From NCBI RefSeq assembly GCF_900107375.1, contig NZ_FNPT01000001.1:62001-126000 (forward strand): a stretch of 64,000 nucleotides of DNA, given 5' to 3'. This DNA comes from Lysobacter sp. yr284. Its GTDB lineage: Bacteria; Pseudomonadota; Gammaproteobacteria; Xanthomonadales; Xanthomonadaceae. Below the pieces are notes generated by a model that was given only the letters and a program-made list of their open reading frames with translations, ran no database searches and was not told where the DNA came from. Position numbers and translations under genes: made by a program. This document shows positions 25,329 to 35,183 of the stretch, piece after piece; positions within the stretch are counted from its first letter, which is position 1, and the number at the start of each line of letters is the position of its first letter.

Positions 25329-27479
25329 ATGGTTTCCGCATCCGCCCCGCCCCGCGCCGCTTCCCTGCACCGCTGGCTGCTCGGCCTGGGCGGGCTCGCC
25401 CTGCTGGCGGCGATGTCGCTGCGCGACCAGAACCTGTTCGCGGCGGTGTTCGCCGACGAGTGGTACTACAGCGCCTACAGCCGCCTGGTGCCGCTGGCCG
25501 AATCCAAGCTGCCCTCGTACCTGTACTTGTGGATCTTCGGCCTCACCAGCCAGTGCGGCAGCGACTTCCTCGACTGCGCGCGCGCGCTCAACGCCGCGAT
25601 GCTGGTCGCGGCGCTGCCGCTGATCTACCGGATCCTGCGCGCGTACGCCCCGCCGCTGCCGGCGGCGTTGCTGGCGCTGGCGTGCGTGGCCGCGCCGGTG
25701 AACAGCTATGCGGCGTACTTCATGCCCGAGTCGATGTACTTCCTGCTGTTCTGGGTGTGGGCGACCGCGGTGCTGCGGCCGTATGCGCCGCAGCCGTTGC
25801 GCTACGGCCTGCTCGCCGGCGCGATCCTGGGGCTGATGTGCCTGGTCAAGATGCACGCCGCGTTCGTGGCGGCGGGTTTCGGCGCGTTCATCGTCGTCGA
25901 CGCGCTGTGGCCGGGGCGGCGCGACCGCATTCCCGCGGCGCTGGTGGTCGCGGCGGCCAGCGCCGGCGCGTTCCTGGCGGTGCGCTTCGGCCTGGGCTAC
26001 CTGCTCGCCGGCCCCGCCAGCCTGGATTTCATGGGCGAGTTCTACAGCGGCCAGGCGCGCGGCAACGTCGGCGTGCAGTCGGCGGCGACGCTGGCCAAGA
26101 ACCTGTCGATCTCCTCGGTCGGGCACGGCCTGGCGCTGGCCCTGCTGTTCGCGCCGCTGCTGGTGCCGGCGCTGCCGACGCTGCTGCGTCCGCGCGGCGA
26201 CGAGGCCAGCGAGCGGGCGCGCAGCGCGGTGCTGTTCGCGCTGGTCCTGCTCGCGACCCTGGTCGCGATCACGGTCTATTTCACCGCCAGCATGGGCGCC
26301 AACGAGGCGATCGGGCGGCTGCACCTGCGCTACTACAACTTCTGTCTGCCGTTGCTGCTGATCGCGCCGCTGGCCTGGCGCGGGGCGGAACCGGGCGCGG
26401 CCTGGCAGCGGCGGGCGCTGTGGGCCTGCGCGCTGGGGCTGGCCGCGCTGGCGCTGTTCGCCGGCGCCTACGCCCTGAGGCTGTACCTGCCGGCGCCGGC
26501 GGATTCGCCGGAACTGGTGTGGGTGATCAACCGCACCTGGATCAGCGCGCCGGTCGGCCTGCTCGGCGCCGCCGCGTGCCTGGGCTGGCTGGCGATCCGC
26601 GAACTGCCGCGCGCGCGCCTGGCGGCGCTGGGCTACTTCGTGCTGGTGGCGGCGCTGGGCACCGGCGCGGTCACGGTGTCGGTGCGCAACGCCCGCTTCG
26701 AATCGGCGTACGTGCGCGCCGGCCAGTGGCTCAACCAGCAGGGCCCGCAACGCATCGCCCAAAGCCAGTTGCTGGTCAGCGACGGTTCCGGCCGGTTCAA
26801 GACCCAGTTCTATGCCGATTCGATGGCGCTGGCGATCCGTCCGGTCGCGCCCGGCGGCGACGCGCAGGCGGCGCTGGACTGGAGCCGCGACACCGTCGTC
26901 GCGCTCGACGGGCTGGCCCTGCCCGCGGGCAGCTACCTGGACAAGCAGGCGCATCCGGGCTTCGACGTGTACCGGCTGGCGGGCACCGTCGTGCTGGAAC
27001 TGAGCCAGCCGCAGCCGGCCGGCACGCGCGCGCTGCGCGGGATGAGCGCGCCGGAAGCGTTCGGGCGCTGGAGCGACGGGCCGGTCGCCGCGATCGAGCT
27101 GGATCGCGAGGTGGCCGGCAACGTGCATGTGGTCGTCGACGCGGCCGCGTTCGGCCCCAATGTCGGCCGACCGGTGACCGTGGCGCTGGGCGCGTCGCGG
27201 CAGCCGCTGGTGCTGGGCGCCGATGCCGCCCGCCATACCCTGGAATTCCGCGACGTGGCCCCGACCCGCGAGTTGAGCCTGCATATCCCGCAACCGACCT
27301 CGCCGCAGTCGCTGGGCCAGGGCGAAGACACGCGCCTGCTCGGGGTGGCCCTGTCGCGGATCAGCCTGCGCGAAACCGGCGCCGCGGCCCGCCCGGCACC
27401 GGCCCTGTCGGCGCCGGCCGGGTGCGTCGGCTGCGCCACGCCGGCGCCGGCGCAGGCGGCGCCGCAGCCGCAGCGCTGA
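25329..27479 (+). CDS. GT-C-type integral membrane glycosyltransferase-like protein
   Basis: 716 residues. About ten hydrophobic segments between residues 15 and 430 carry an early acidic motif (FADEWYYSAYSRLV) in the first extracytoplasmic loop, as in GT-C enzymes that use polyprenyl-phosphate sugars. The C-terminal about 110 residues (from RGMSAPEAFGRWSDGP) form a beta-rich periplasmic domain similar to that at the end of phosphoglycerol transferases; the final 30 residues are Ala/Pro rich with a CVGC pair. Neither start has a good ribosome site: the ATG at 25329 directly precedes the first membrane region, while the ATG at 25248 would add 27 low-complexity residues. A role in cell-envelope glycan modification is likely; donor and acceptor are unknown. 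Confidence 0.7.
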   Translation: MVSASAPPRAASLHRWLLGLGGLALLAAMSLRDQNLFAAVFADEWYYSAYSRLVPLAESKLPSYLYLWIFGLTSQCGSDFLDCARALNAAMLVAALPLIYRILRAYAPPLPAALLALACVAAPVNSYAAYFMPESMYFLLFWVWATAVLRPYAPQPLRYGLLAGAILGLMCLVKMHAAFVAAGFGAFIVVDALWPGRRDRIPAALVVAAASAGAFLAVRFGLGYLLAGPASLDFMGEFYSGQARGNVGVQSAATLAKNLSISSVGHGLALALLFAPLLVPALPTLLRPRGDEASERARSAVLFALVLLATLVAITVYFTASMGANEAIGRLHLRYYNFCLPLLLIAPLAWRGAEPGAAWQRRALWACALGLAALALFAGAYALRLYLPAPADSPELVWVINRTWISAPVGLLGAAACLGWLAIRELPRARLAALGYFVLVAALGTGAVTVSVRNARFESAYVRAGQWLNQQGPQRIAQSQLLVSDGSGRFKTQFYADSMALAIRPVAPGGDAQAALDWSRDTVVALDGLALPAGSYLDKQAHPGFDVYRLAGTVVLELSQPQPAGTRALRGMSAPEAFGRWSDGPVAAIELDREVAGNVHVVVDAAAFGPNVGRPVTVALGASRQPLVLGADAARHTLEFRDVAPTRELSLHIPQPTSPQSLGQGEDTRLLGVALSRISLRETGAAARPAPALSAPAGCVGCATPAPAQAAPQPQR

Positions 27480-27502
27480 CCGCGGCATCGGCCACGCGCC
27501 TA

Positions 27503-27522
27503 GGCTCCCGCATGCGGGAGCC
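27503..27522. terminator. Bidirectional terminator-like palindrome
   Basis: A perfect 20-bp palindrome, GGCTCCCGCATGCGGGAGCC, in the 86-bp space between two convergent genes. It can form a stem in either transcript. Confidence 0.55.
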
Positions 27523-27565
27523 AGAATCGTTCAGGGCAAAGCGGCGCGGACCGCGCCGCCGCAAC

Positions 27566-27904
27566 TCAGGCCGCGTCGGCCGAGGTGGTGAAGCTCTCGC
27601 CGCAGCCGCACTCGGCGGTGGCGTTGGGGTTCTGGAACACGAACATCTCGCCCAGGCCCTGCTTGAGGAAGTCGATGCGGGTGCCCTCGACCAGCGGCAG
27701 GCTGATCGGGTCGACGAAGATGCGCACGCCGTCCTGCTCGAACACGGTGTCGCCCTCGCGCTGCTCGCGGGCCAGGTCGGCCACGTGCTGCCAGCCCGAG
27801 CAGCCGGTGCGGGTCACGCCGAAGCGCAGGCCCAGCGCGGCCGGGGTCTCGGTCAGGAAATGCTGAACGCGGGCAAGGGCGGCGGGGGCGAGGGTCACGG
27901 CCAT
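27566..27904 (-). CDS. A-type iron-sulfur cluster carrier (IscA/SufA/ErpA family)
   Basis: 112 residues. The three conserved Cys are in GCSGWQH (about 34-40) and ECGCGESF (about 98-105), which hold the Fe-S cluster; the CGCGES form is closer to IscA/SufA than to ErpA. The fold pattern VRIFVDPISLPLVEGTRIDF is also typical. It passes clusters from the scaffold to apo-enzymes in the cytoplasm. It stands alone here, without other isc or suf genes. The spacer upstream (27905-28118) has no gene; its promoter presumably lies there. Confidence 0.93.
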   Translation of the reverse strand: MAVTLAPAALARVQHFLTETPAALGLRFGVTRTGCSGWQHVADLAREQREGDTVFEQDGVRIFVDPISLPLVEGTRIDFLKQGLGEMFVFQNPNATAECGCGESFTTSADAA

Positions 27905-28118
27905 GGCGGTCTCGAAGCGGAATGCGGTCGGGTGTCGTTGCGGGGAGCGGCTGGGGACGACAGCGTCGCGGTCATGTTAACAGCGGGCCGCAGCGCCTCC
28001 GCTACCGGATATGGCGGCTCGGCGCGCGCATTCAAGCCGCGGGCGGGCCAGCGGCCCCGATCGCGCATCGGCGGACGGCCCGCGCCGGCCAGCGCGCGCA
28101 CTGCACGGCGAACCCGAC

Positions 28119-29285
28119 TCAGCGACCGCCCGCCGCCGCCGGCGCGGCGCCCTCGCCGGCCGCGCCCGGCGGCGCCAGCAGGTAGGTGGCGAAGCTGCCG
28201 AGCCAGTGCGCGCCGGCGTAATGCCCGCCGGACACCGCGGCCAGGCCCAGTTCGCGATGCCGGGCCGCGGCCGCGCGCAGCGCCGGCAGGCGCCGGTCGC
28301 GCGGCGGCAGGCCGGCGGCGATGCCCTCGAGCATCCAGGCGCGGCTGAGGTTCAGGCCGTCCAGATGGGCGAGCTTGCCGTCGGCCTTGTCCAGGACCAC
28401 GCCCGGGGCCAGCCAGTCGGCGCGGGCGCGGCGCGGGATCGCCGGCAGGAACCGGTCCAGCCAGGCGGCGAACTCGGCCGGCGCCAGCACCCGCCGCATC
28501 AGGTCCGCCTCGGCCAGGCACGGCGACAGGAAGTCCTGGCCGGACGGCTCGTAGGCCAGCGGGCAGTCGCGGTCGCCCAGGTAGTAGTCGCGCGAGCGCG
28601 CCAGCAGCGCCTGGCGCAGCGTCTGGTCGCCGCTGGCCTGGGTCCAGTCCAGGGCCAGGCCGAAGGCGAACGCGGTCTGGCTGTGCTCGCCGACCCGGAT
28701 CGGCCGGGTCAGCTTCGGCAGCCAGCGCAGCAGCCGCGCCGCGGCCTCGCGTTCCAGCGGCTGCAGCGCCTGCGACCAGCGCTGCGCCTGCGGATCGTCC
28801 CAGCCGCGCAGTTGCGCGCCCAACTGCAGCAGCCAGGCCAGGCCGTAGGGGCGCTCGAAGGACTCGTCGTCGTTGCGGCGCAGGTAGGCCAGCTCGCCGG
28901 CGATGTTGGCCGCGGTCAGGTGCCGGTCCAGCGCCTGGCGCGCGCGCGCCGCGAAGGGCTCGGCGGGGAAGCGCTGGGCCAGCCGCGCCAGCAGCCAGTG
29001 GCCGTGCACCGCCGAATGCCAGTCGTAGCAGCCGTAGAAGGCCGGATACAGCTGCGCGGGCGGGCGCGCGTCGGCGGCGCCGTCGAGGCGGTGGGCGATC
29101 TTGTTCGGGTACTCGCGATCCACGCAGTCCAGCGCCAGCGCGGCGAAGTTCGCGGCCTGGACCGCGTCCAGCCGCGGCGCCGGCGGTGCCGGCGCCGGCC
29201 CGGCGAGCGCCTGTCCCGCGGCCAGCAACGCCGCCAGCCCCCAGCCCGCGCCCATGCGACGCCGTCCGTTGCCGCCCTTGCCCAT
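28119..29285 (-). CDS. Secreted DUF2891 family protein
   Basis: 388 residues. An N-terminal signal segment ([16 protein letters not shown]) precedes an all-helical domain with the DUF2891 features [49 protein letters not shown] and [18 protein letters not shown]. The many conserved His, Trp and Asp suggest an (alpha/alpha) barrel enzyme, perhaps glycan-active, but no activity is established. The ATG at 29285 follows AGAGGGCGG; a second ATG 30 bases later is possible. It is transcribed divergently from asnS. Confidence 0.85.
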   Translation of the reverse strand: MGKGGNGRRRMGAGWGLAALLAAGQALAGPAPAPPAPRLDAVQAANFAALALDCVDREYPNKIAHRLDGAADARPPAQLYPAFYGCYDWHSAVHGHWLLARLAQRFPAEPFAARARQALDRHLTAANIAGELAYLRRNDDESFERPYGLAWLLQLGAQLRGWDDPQAQRWSQALQPLEREAAARLLRWLPKLTRPIRVGEHSQTAFAFGLALDWTQASGDQTLRQALLARSRDYYLGDRDCPLAYEPSGQDFLSPCLAEADLMRRVLAPAEFAAWLDRFLPAIPRRARADWLAPGVVLDKADGKLAHLDGLNLSRAWMLEGIAAGLPPRDRRLPALRAAAARHRELGLAAVSGGHYAGAHWLGSFATYLLAPPGAAGEGAAPAAAGGR

Positions 29286-29406
29286 GCCCCGCCCTCTTTG
29301 CCGTGATCGTCGCCGCAGTCTACGGACCGCGCCCGCGGCGCGCTGCGCCGGGATCATCCGTTATCATCGCCCTCCCTCACATTGCAACGCGCTAAGGCGG
29401 CACGAC

Positions 29407-30807
<1,401 letters not shown>

Positions 30808-30839
30808 GCACCGCGGAGCGGCTTCGCGCCCTCCCTACC

Positions 30840-30922
30840 GTCGTTCCCGCGAAGGCGGGAACCCAGGGCCTCGCCGCGACGACGCGCTGAAGGCTCTGGA
30901 TCCCCGCCTTCGCGGGGACGAC
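30840..30922. repeat. REP-like element pair, family A
   Basis: Two 29-bp elements in inverted orientation (30840-30868 and 30894-30922), each an internal palindrome of the type GTCGTTCCCGCGAAGGCGGG followed by AACCCAGGG or GATCCAGAG. The same family flanks the GIY-YIG gene at 52.6-52.9 kb. As RNA they form stable stems and probably mark the 3' end of asnS. Confidence 0.85.
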
Positions 30923-30987
30923 GATCACCCACGTGCGCGGCGAGCGGCCGGTAACCGCGCTCCCCGCGCCTCATCGAGAGGCAGCGG

Positions 30988-31293
30988 ATGATCCTGTTCC
31001 TGGCCCTGACCTTCGTCGGCATCGCGATCTCCGCGCTGTGCGCGTTCGCGATCTTCTGGCCGCTGGCGCTGGTGCACCTGCGCGACCGCCATCCGGCCCT
31101 GCGCGGCCAGCTCGGCGAAGCCGCGTTCCTCGCCCCGGCGGCGTGGAGCTGGCTGCTGCGCAGCCGCTACCGCAGCGCCGGCGACCGCAATCTCGACGGA
31201 CTGGCGACCCCGGCGCGGGTGTCGCTGCTGATCGTCTTCGTCGCCCTGGCCTGCGCCGGGCTGCTGTGGCTGCTTTCCCTGCTGGTGCCGTGA
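30988..31293 (+). CDS. Small membrane protein, unknown function
   Basis: 101 residues with two hydrophobic helices (about 2-27 and 77-100) joined by a cytoplasmic or periplasmic loop of about 50 residues rich in Arg and Ala. GAGAGG lies just upstream of the ATG. Its stop overlaps the start of the next gene (TGATG), so the two are translated together. No family is recognised. Confidence 0.65.
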   Translation: MILFLALTFVGIAISALCAFAIFWPLALVHLRDRHPALRGQLGEAAFLAPAAWSWLLRSRYRSAGDRNLDGLATPARVSLLIVFVALACAGLLWLLSLLVP

Positions 31294-31604
31294 TGAACGA
31301 ACGATTCCAAGACGAACAATGGTGGCTGGCCACGCTCGGCCGCACCGCGATCTGGGCGCGCCTGCGCGTGCTCGAGGCCGGCACCGCCGAGGTCCTCGAC
31401 AGCGACGGCAACACCCTGCCCTACGACAGCGAGGACACCGCGCGCGCGGCGCTGATGGACGCCGAGTTCGTCCAGTACGACGGCCTCGACGAGGACGACG
31501 CGGCCGCGCGCGGCTTCGCCCTGGGCGAACTGACGCCGCCGCAGGCCGGCGACGACGCCGCGCTGGCCGCGCGGATGACCCAGACCCTGCCGCCGCGGCA
31601 CTGA
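31293..31604 (+). CDS. Hypothetical acidic protein
   Basis: 103 residues, soluble and acidic, with an N-terminal WWLATLGRTAIWARLRVLEAG segment and a region spaced by DSEDTARAALMDAEF that suggests a small alpha/beta fold. No signal peptide. It begins inside the stop of the membrane-protein gene and ends 8 bases before the PaiB-like gene, so all three form one operon. I do not recognise the family. Confidence 0.65.
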   Translation: MNERFQDEQWWLATLGRTAIWARLRVLEAGTAEVLDSDGNTLPYDSEDTARAALMDAEFVQYDGLDEDDAAARGFALGELTPPQAGDDAALAARMTQTLPPRH

Positions 31605-31612
31605 GCCAGCCC

Positions 31613-32248
31613 ATGTACCTGCCGCGCGCGTTCGACGAAACCGACCTGGGCGCGCTCGACCGCCTCGCCGCGGCCGACGAGTTCGCCACCTTGATCACCG
31701 TGCGCGACGGCGCGCCGGAAACCAGCCACCTGCCGGTGCTGTACGCGCGCGAGGGCGAACGGGTCGAACTGCGCGGCCATTGGGCGCGGCCGAACCCGCA
31801 GGCGCGCCACGCCGGCGCGGCGCTGGCGATCCTGCACGGGCCGCACGCCTATATCTCGCCGGGCTGGTATCCGGACAAGGAAGCCGCCGCGCGCGTGCCG
31901 ACCTGGAACTACGCGGTCGCCCACCTGCACGGCCGGCTGCACACCTTCGACGACGAGGCCGCGTTGGCCGCGCTGGTCGACGAACTGAGCGTGCGGCACG
32001 AGGCGCGCGTGGGCGGCGACTGGCGTTTCGAACGCGAACGCGACGATTTGCGCCGGCAACTGCGCGGCATCGTCGGTTTCCGTTTCGCGGTCGAGCGGAT
32101 CGAACTGAAGTTCAAGCTCAGCCAGAACCACCCCTTGGCCAATCGCGAGAACGTCGCCGCGCAGTTGCAGGCGCAGGACCGCGAGGACAGCCGCGCGGTC
32201 GCCGCGCTGATGCGCGAGCGCATGGCCGCGCGCGCGCTCGAAGACTGA
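31613..32248 (+). CDS. PaiB-like FMN-binding protein
   Basis: 211 residues. The signature AYISPGWYPDKEAAARVPTWNYAVAH, the early LITVRDGAPETSHLP and the late LKFKLSQNHP are typical of the PaiB family, split-barrel flavin-binding proteins first described in Bacillus as repressors of sporulation and degradative genes. No helix-turn-helix is seen, so regulation by direct DNA binding is doubtful and an FMN-dependent enzymatic role is equally possible. It is the third gene of a small operon and is followed after 37 bp by a dehydrogenase gene with its own good ribosome site. Confidence 0.88.
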   Translation: MYLPRAFDETDLGALDRLAAADEFATLITVRDGAPETSHLPVLYAREGERVELRGHWARPNPQARHAGAALAILHGPHAYISPGWYPDKEAAARVPTWNYAVAHLHGRLHTFDDEAALAALVDELSVRHEARVGGDWRFERERDDLRRQLRGIVGFRFAVERIELKFKLSQNHPLANRENVAAQLQAQDREDSRAVAALMRERMAARALED

Positions 32249-32285
32249 CCGCCACCGTTATCGCCGCGATTTTGGAGGAGCACCG

Positions 32286-33071
32286 ATGGACCTGGATCTC
32301 ACCGGCAAGCACGCCCTGGTCTGCGGCGCCTCCGAAGGCATCGGCCGCGCCGCCGCGCACGAACTGGCCCTGCTGGGCTGCGACGTGACCGTGCTGGCGC
32401 GGCGCCCCGAGGCGCTGGCCGCGGTCGCCGCCGCATTGCCGCAGCGCGGCGCGCAGGCGCACGGCTGGATCGCCGCCGACGTGTCCGAACACGCCGCGCT
32501 GTCGGCGCAGGTGCAGGCGCTGGCCGCGGGCAAGCCGGTGCATATTCTGGTCAACAACACCGGCGGCCCGCCGGGCGGCCCGGCGCACGCGGCCGAAGAC
32601 GCCGCCTACCTCGACGCGTTCAACCGCCACCTGCTGGCCAACCACGCGCTGGTGCGCGCGGTGCTGCCGGGCATGCGCGCCGCGAGATGGGGACGCGTGG
32701 TCAACGTGATCTCGACCTCGGTCAAGGAACCCATCGCCGGCCTGGGCGTGTCCAACACCATCCGCGGCGCGGTGGCGAGCTGGGCCAAGACCCTCTCGCG
32801 CGAACTCGGCGCGGACGGCATCACCGTCAACAACGTGCTGCCGGGCTACACCCGCACCGCGCGCATCGACCAGATCGTCGCCGACCGCGCGCGCAACAGC
32901 GGCCAGGCGCCCGAGGCCGTGCTCGAAGCGATGCGCAAGACCGTGCCGGCCAACCGTTTCGCCGAACCGGCGGAAATCGGCGCGGCGATCGCCTTCCTGT
33001 GTTCGCCGGCGGCCGGCTACGTCAACGGCGTGAGCCTGGCGGTGGACGGCGGGCGGATGCAGTCGATCTGA
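32286..33071 (+). CDS. Short-chain dehydrogenase/reductase with atypical active site
   Basis: 261 residues with the Rossmann motif GASEGIG (14-20), VNNTGG (90-94 region) and a normal C-terminal GYVNGVSLAVDGG. Ser143 aligns with the catalytic Ser, but the usual Tyr-x-x-x-Lys pair is replaced by Ser156 and Arg160 in GVSNTIRGA. The spacing from Ser143 is exactly that expected, so this is a real substitution. Related sequences with SN..R in this place are known among SDR proteins, but the classical hydride-transfer mechanism cannot operate unchanged. GGAGGAG precedes the ATG. The substrate is unknown. Confidence 0.88.
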   Translation: MDLDLTGKHALVCGASEGIGRAAAHELALLGCDVTVLARRPEALAAVAAALPQRGAQAHGWIAADVSEHAALSAQVQALAAGKPVHILVNNTGGPPGGPAHAAEDAAYLDAFNRHLLANHALVRAVLPGMRAARWGRVVNVISTSVKEPIAGLGVSNTIRGAVASWAKTLSRELGADGITVNNVLPGYTRTARIDQIVADRARNSGQAPEAVLEAMRKTVPANRFAEPAEIGAAIAFLCSPAAGYVNGVSLAVDGGRMQSI

Positions 33072-33147
33072 CCAACGCCGTAATGGGGCTTCGGCCCTGA
33101 GGCTGCAGGTTCGATTCGTGCTGGCGCTTTATCGCGGCGGAGCGGAA

Positions 33148-33268
33148 GGCATCGGGCCTGAAGGCCCTCCCACAAGAGCGCTTGCGCAAGGGACTCGACC
33201 ACCTCGCGCCGCGCAGCGGCTCGCTCGCAGCGCGACGGCTGTTGTGGGAGGGGCTTCAGCCCCGACGC
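33148..33268. repeat. Inverted repeat pair, family C
   Basis: Arms GGCATCGGGCCTGAAGGCCC... (33148-33179) and its near complement ending CAGCCCCGACGC (33238-33268) enclose 58 bp. Each arm contains its own small palindrome (GGGCCTGAAGGCCC; GGGGCTTCAGCCCC). A degenerate relative is found at 46309-46460. The element fills most of the 222-bp space between two convergent genes. Confidence 0.75.
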
Positions 33269-33293
33269 TGTCCACTCAGTTCGCCACAGGCTT

Positions 33294-35183
33294 TCATCGC
33301 AACGCATCATCGGAAGAGGTCGCGCCTGAAGGCCGCCCCAGGCGCGAGCGTTCGAACCACCACAGCGCGGCGCACAGCGCCAGCCACGCGGCGAACCACG
33401 GCCACGAAGAGCCGCGCTCGCCGCTCGTCGGCGCCGCAGTGGCGTCGCCGGCGGCCGGCTGCGAGCGCAACGCCAGCGCCAGGGTCGCCTCGCGCAATTC
33501 GTTCGCGCGCAGTCCCGGCGCTTCGTCGAGCGCGCGTACGTAGAAGTCCTGCTGTCGCCCGCCTTGAACGAGCGAATGCCAGCCGGCGTGTGTCGGCCAG
33601 AAACCGGCGCAGGCCTGCGGCCCCGCAGCCGGGTCCGGCTGCAACGAGGTCCGCGCGCCGTCGGGCGCGGCCACCTGCGCTTGCGCGACGGGGCCGCACA
33701 CGCGCACGCGCTCGCCGACGCGCAGGCTGCCGTCGATGCGCGCGCGTGCGGCGCTGCGCGGCCGCACCAGCGCCGACAACGCCCGGCTCCACAATTGCGC
33801 GTGCGCGTCTTCGCGCCCGGCCAGGACCAGGCGGAAGCTGTCGCCCAGGCCCCACAGCGCGATGCGCCCCTGCCCCGCCGCGCGCCAGGCGGCGAAGGCG
33901 CGGCCGTCGGCATCGCGGCCCAGCGGCTGCAGCGCCGGCGCGTCCAGCGCCAACACCCGCCGGGTCAATACCGGCAACGCCGGCGGCGCCTGTTCGCGCG
34001 GCTGCGGCGCGTCGGCGCTGCCCGGCCCCAGACGCGCGCGCAGGGCGGCTTCGTCGTAGCGCTGCGCCGGCAACCGCAACGGCGCGCTGTCGCCGCCGAC
34101 GCCGGGGTCCAAGCCGAGGCCACGCAACTGCGCGCGCAGGCCCGGCGACAACGGGCCGGTGACCCGCACCAGCACGCCCAGGCCGTCGCGCAGCGCCGTC
34201 GCCACCGCGCCGCGCTGGGCCGGCGCGAGCGCGTCCCAGGCGCGTTCGTCGAGGATCAGCGCGTCGAAACCGGCCAGGGTCGCCGCGTCGATGCGCACCG
34301 GCGCGTCGCCGAGCTGCAGGCCCGCACCGACCGCGAGCTGGGTGTGCAACTTGATCCCGGCATCGCTGGCCCAGCGCCGCAGGTACTTGAGCTCCGGCCC
34401 GGGCGCGCCGGCCAGCAGCAGCACGCGCGGCGGCGGTTCGGCCTCGACCGACAGCGGCAGCGCCAGGCGCTCGACCGGGCGCTGCTGCGCATCGAGCGCG
34501 CGCAGGGCGAAGCCGGCGCGGCCGGCGACGCGCGCCACCGCGTCCAGCGCGAAACCGCCGTCGGCATCGGGCACGGCGCGGTCGATGCGCTGGCCGGCCG
34601 GATCGAGCAGTTCCACCGCGCCGCCGTCCAGGCCGTGCGCGCGGCCGTGCACGAGGAAGGCTTCGCCCTCGCCGATCCGCGCCGGCGTCCACACCCCGAC
34701 GATGCCGCGCGGCAATGGCGCAGCGGCGAAGTCCAGCGCGTAGCCGCGCACCGCGTCGCGGTCGCGCGGGACCAGCCCGGCGCCGACCACGCGCACGCGC
34801 TGGCTGTGCGGATAGCGACGCAAGGCGCCGGCCAAATCCGGCACCCGCTCGCCGGCCTGGCTGCGCGGCGCCTCCGGCAGGCGCACGCGCGCATCGCCGG
34901 AGGCCGCGTCCAGGGCCGCATCGGTGGCGCCGGCGGTGGCGACGACCAGGCTGCCGGCCTGCCCCGGCAGGCGCGGCGGCAACAACGCGGCGTACAGCAA
35001 TCCGGCCAACAGCGGCTGCGCCAGCACCAGCGCCGCGATCCGCCAGCCGCGCGCGCGCGCCGCCGGTTCGGCGCGGCGCTGCCGCCACAGCGTGCGCGCC
35101 ATCGCCAGCACCGCCGCGAGCGCAAGCAGCAGCGCGACCGCCGCCTCCACCGACAGCAGACCGCCTGCGAACAGCGCGCTCAT
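33294..35183 (-). CDS. Membrane protein of the MoxR/DUF58 operon (BatA/aerotolerance-like)
   Basis: 629 residues. Two membrane segments at the N-terminus (about 7-30 and 48-68), a large soluble region with a Rossmann-like pattern (RVLLLAGAPGPELKYLRRW, FDALILDERAWDAL) and a final membrane helix (SSWPWFAAWLALCAALWWF) resemble the large membrane proteins that accompany MoxR and DUF58 genes. The Rossmann-like part resembles a glutamine-amidotransferase-like fold without obvious catalytic residues. The start overlaps the previous stop (ATGA). It is the last gene of the operon; its final codons run into a partial family C repeat. Confidence 0.75.
   Translation of the reverse strand: MSALFAGGLLSVEAAVALLLALAAVLAMARTLWRQRRAEPAARARGWRIAALVLAQPLLAGLLYAALLPPRLPGQAGSLVVATAGATDAALDAASGDARVRLPEAPRSQAGERVPDLAGALRRYPHSQRVRVVGAGLVPRDRDAVRGYALDFAAAPLPRGIVGVWTPARIGEGEAFLVHGRAHGLDGGAVELLDPAGQRIDRAVPDADGGFALDAVARVAGRAGFALRALDAQQRPVERLALPLSVEAEPPPRVLLLAGAPGPELKYLRRWASDAGIKLHTQLAVGAGLQLGDAPVRIDAATLAGFDALILDERAWDALAPAQRGAVATALRDGLGVLVRVTGPLSPGLRAQLRGLGLDPGVGGDSAPLRLPAQRYDEAALRARLGPGSADAPQPREQAPPALPVLTRRVLALDAPALQPLGRDADGRAFAAWRAAGQGRIALWGLGDSFRLVLAGREDAHAQLWSRALSALVRPRSAARARIDGSLRVGERVRVCGPVAQAQVAAPDGARTSLQPDPAAGPQACAGFWPTHAGWHSLVQGGRQQDFYVRALDEAPGLRANELREATLALALRSQPAAGDATAAPTSGERGSSWPWFAAWLALCAALWWFERSRLGRPSGATSSDDALR

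Noticed and set aside
27566-27904. Naming the A-type Fe-S carrier erpA
   Set aside because: The C-terminal motif is CGCGES, as in IscA/SufA, not CGCGSS as in ErpA. Context does not decide, so no symbol is given.
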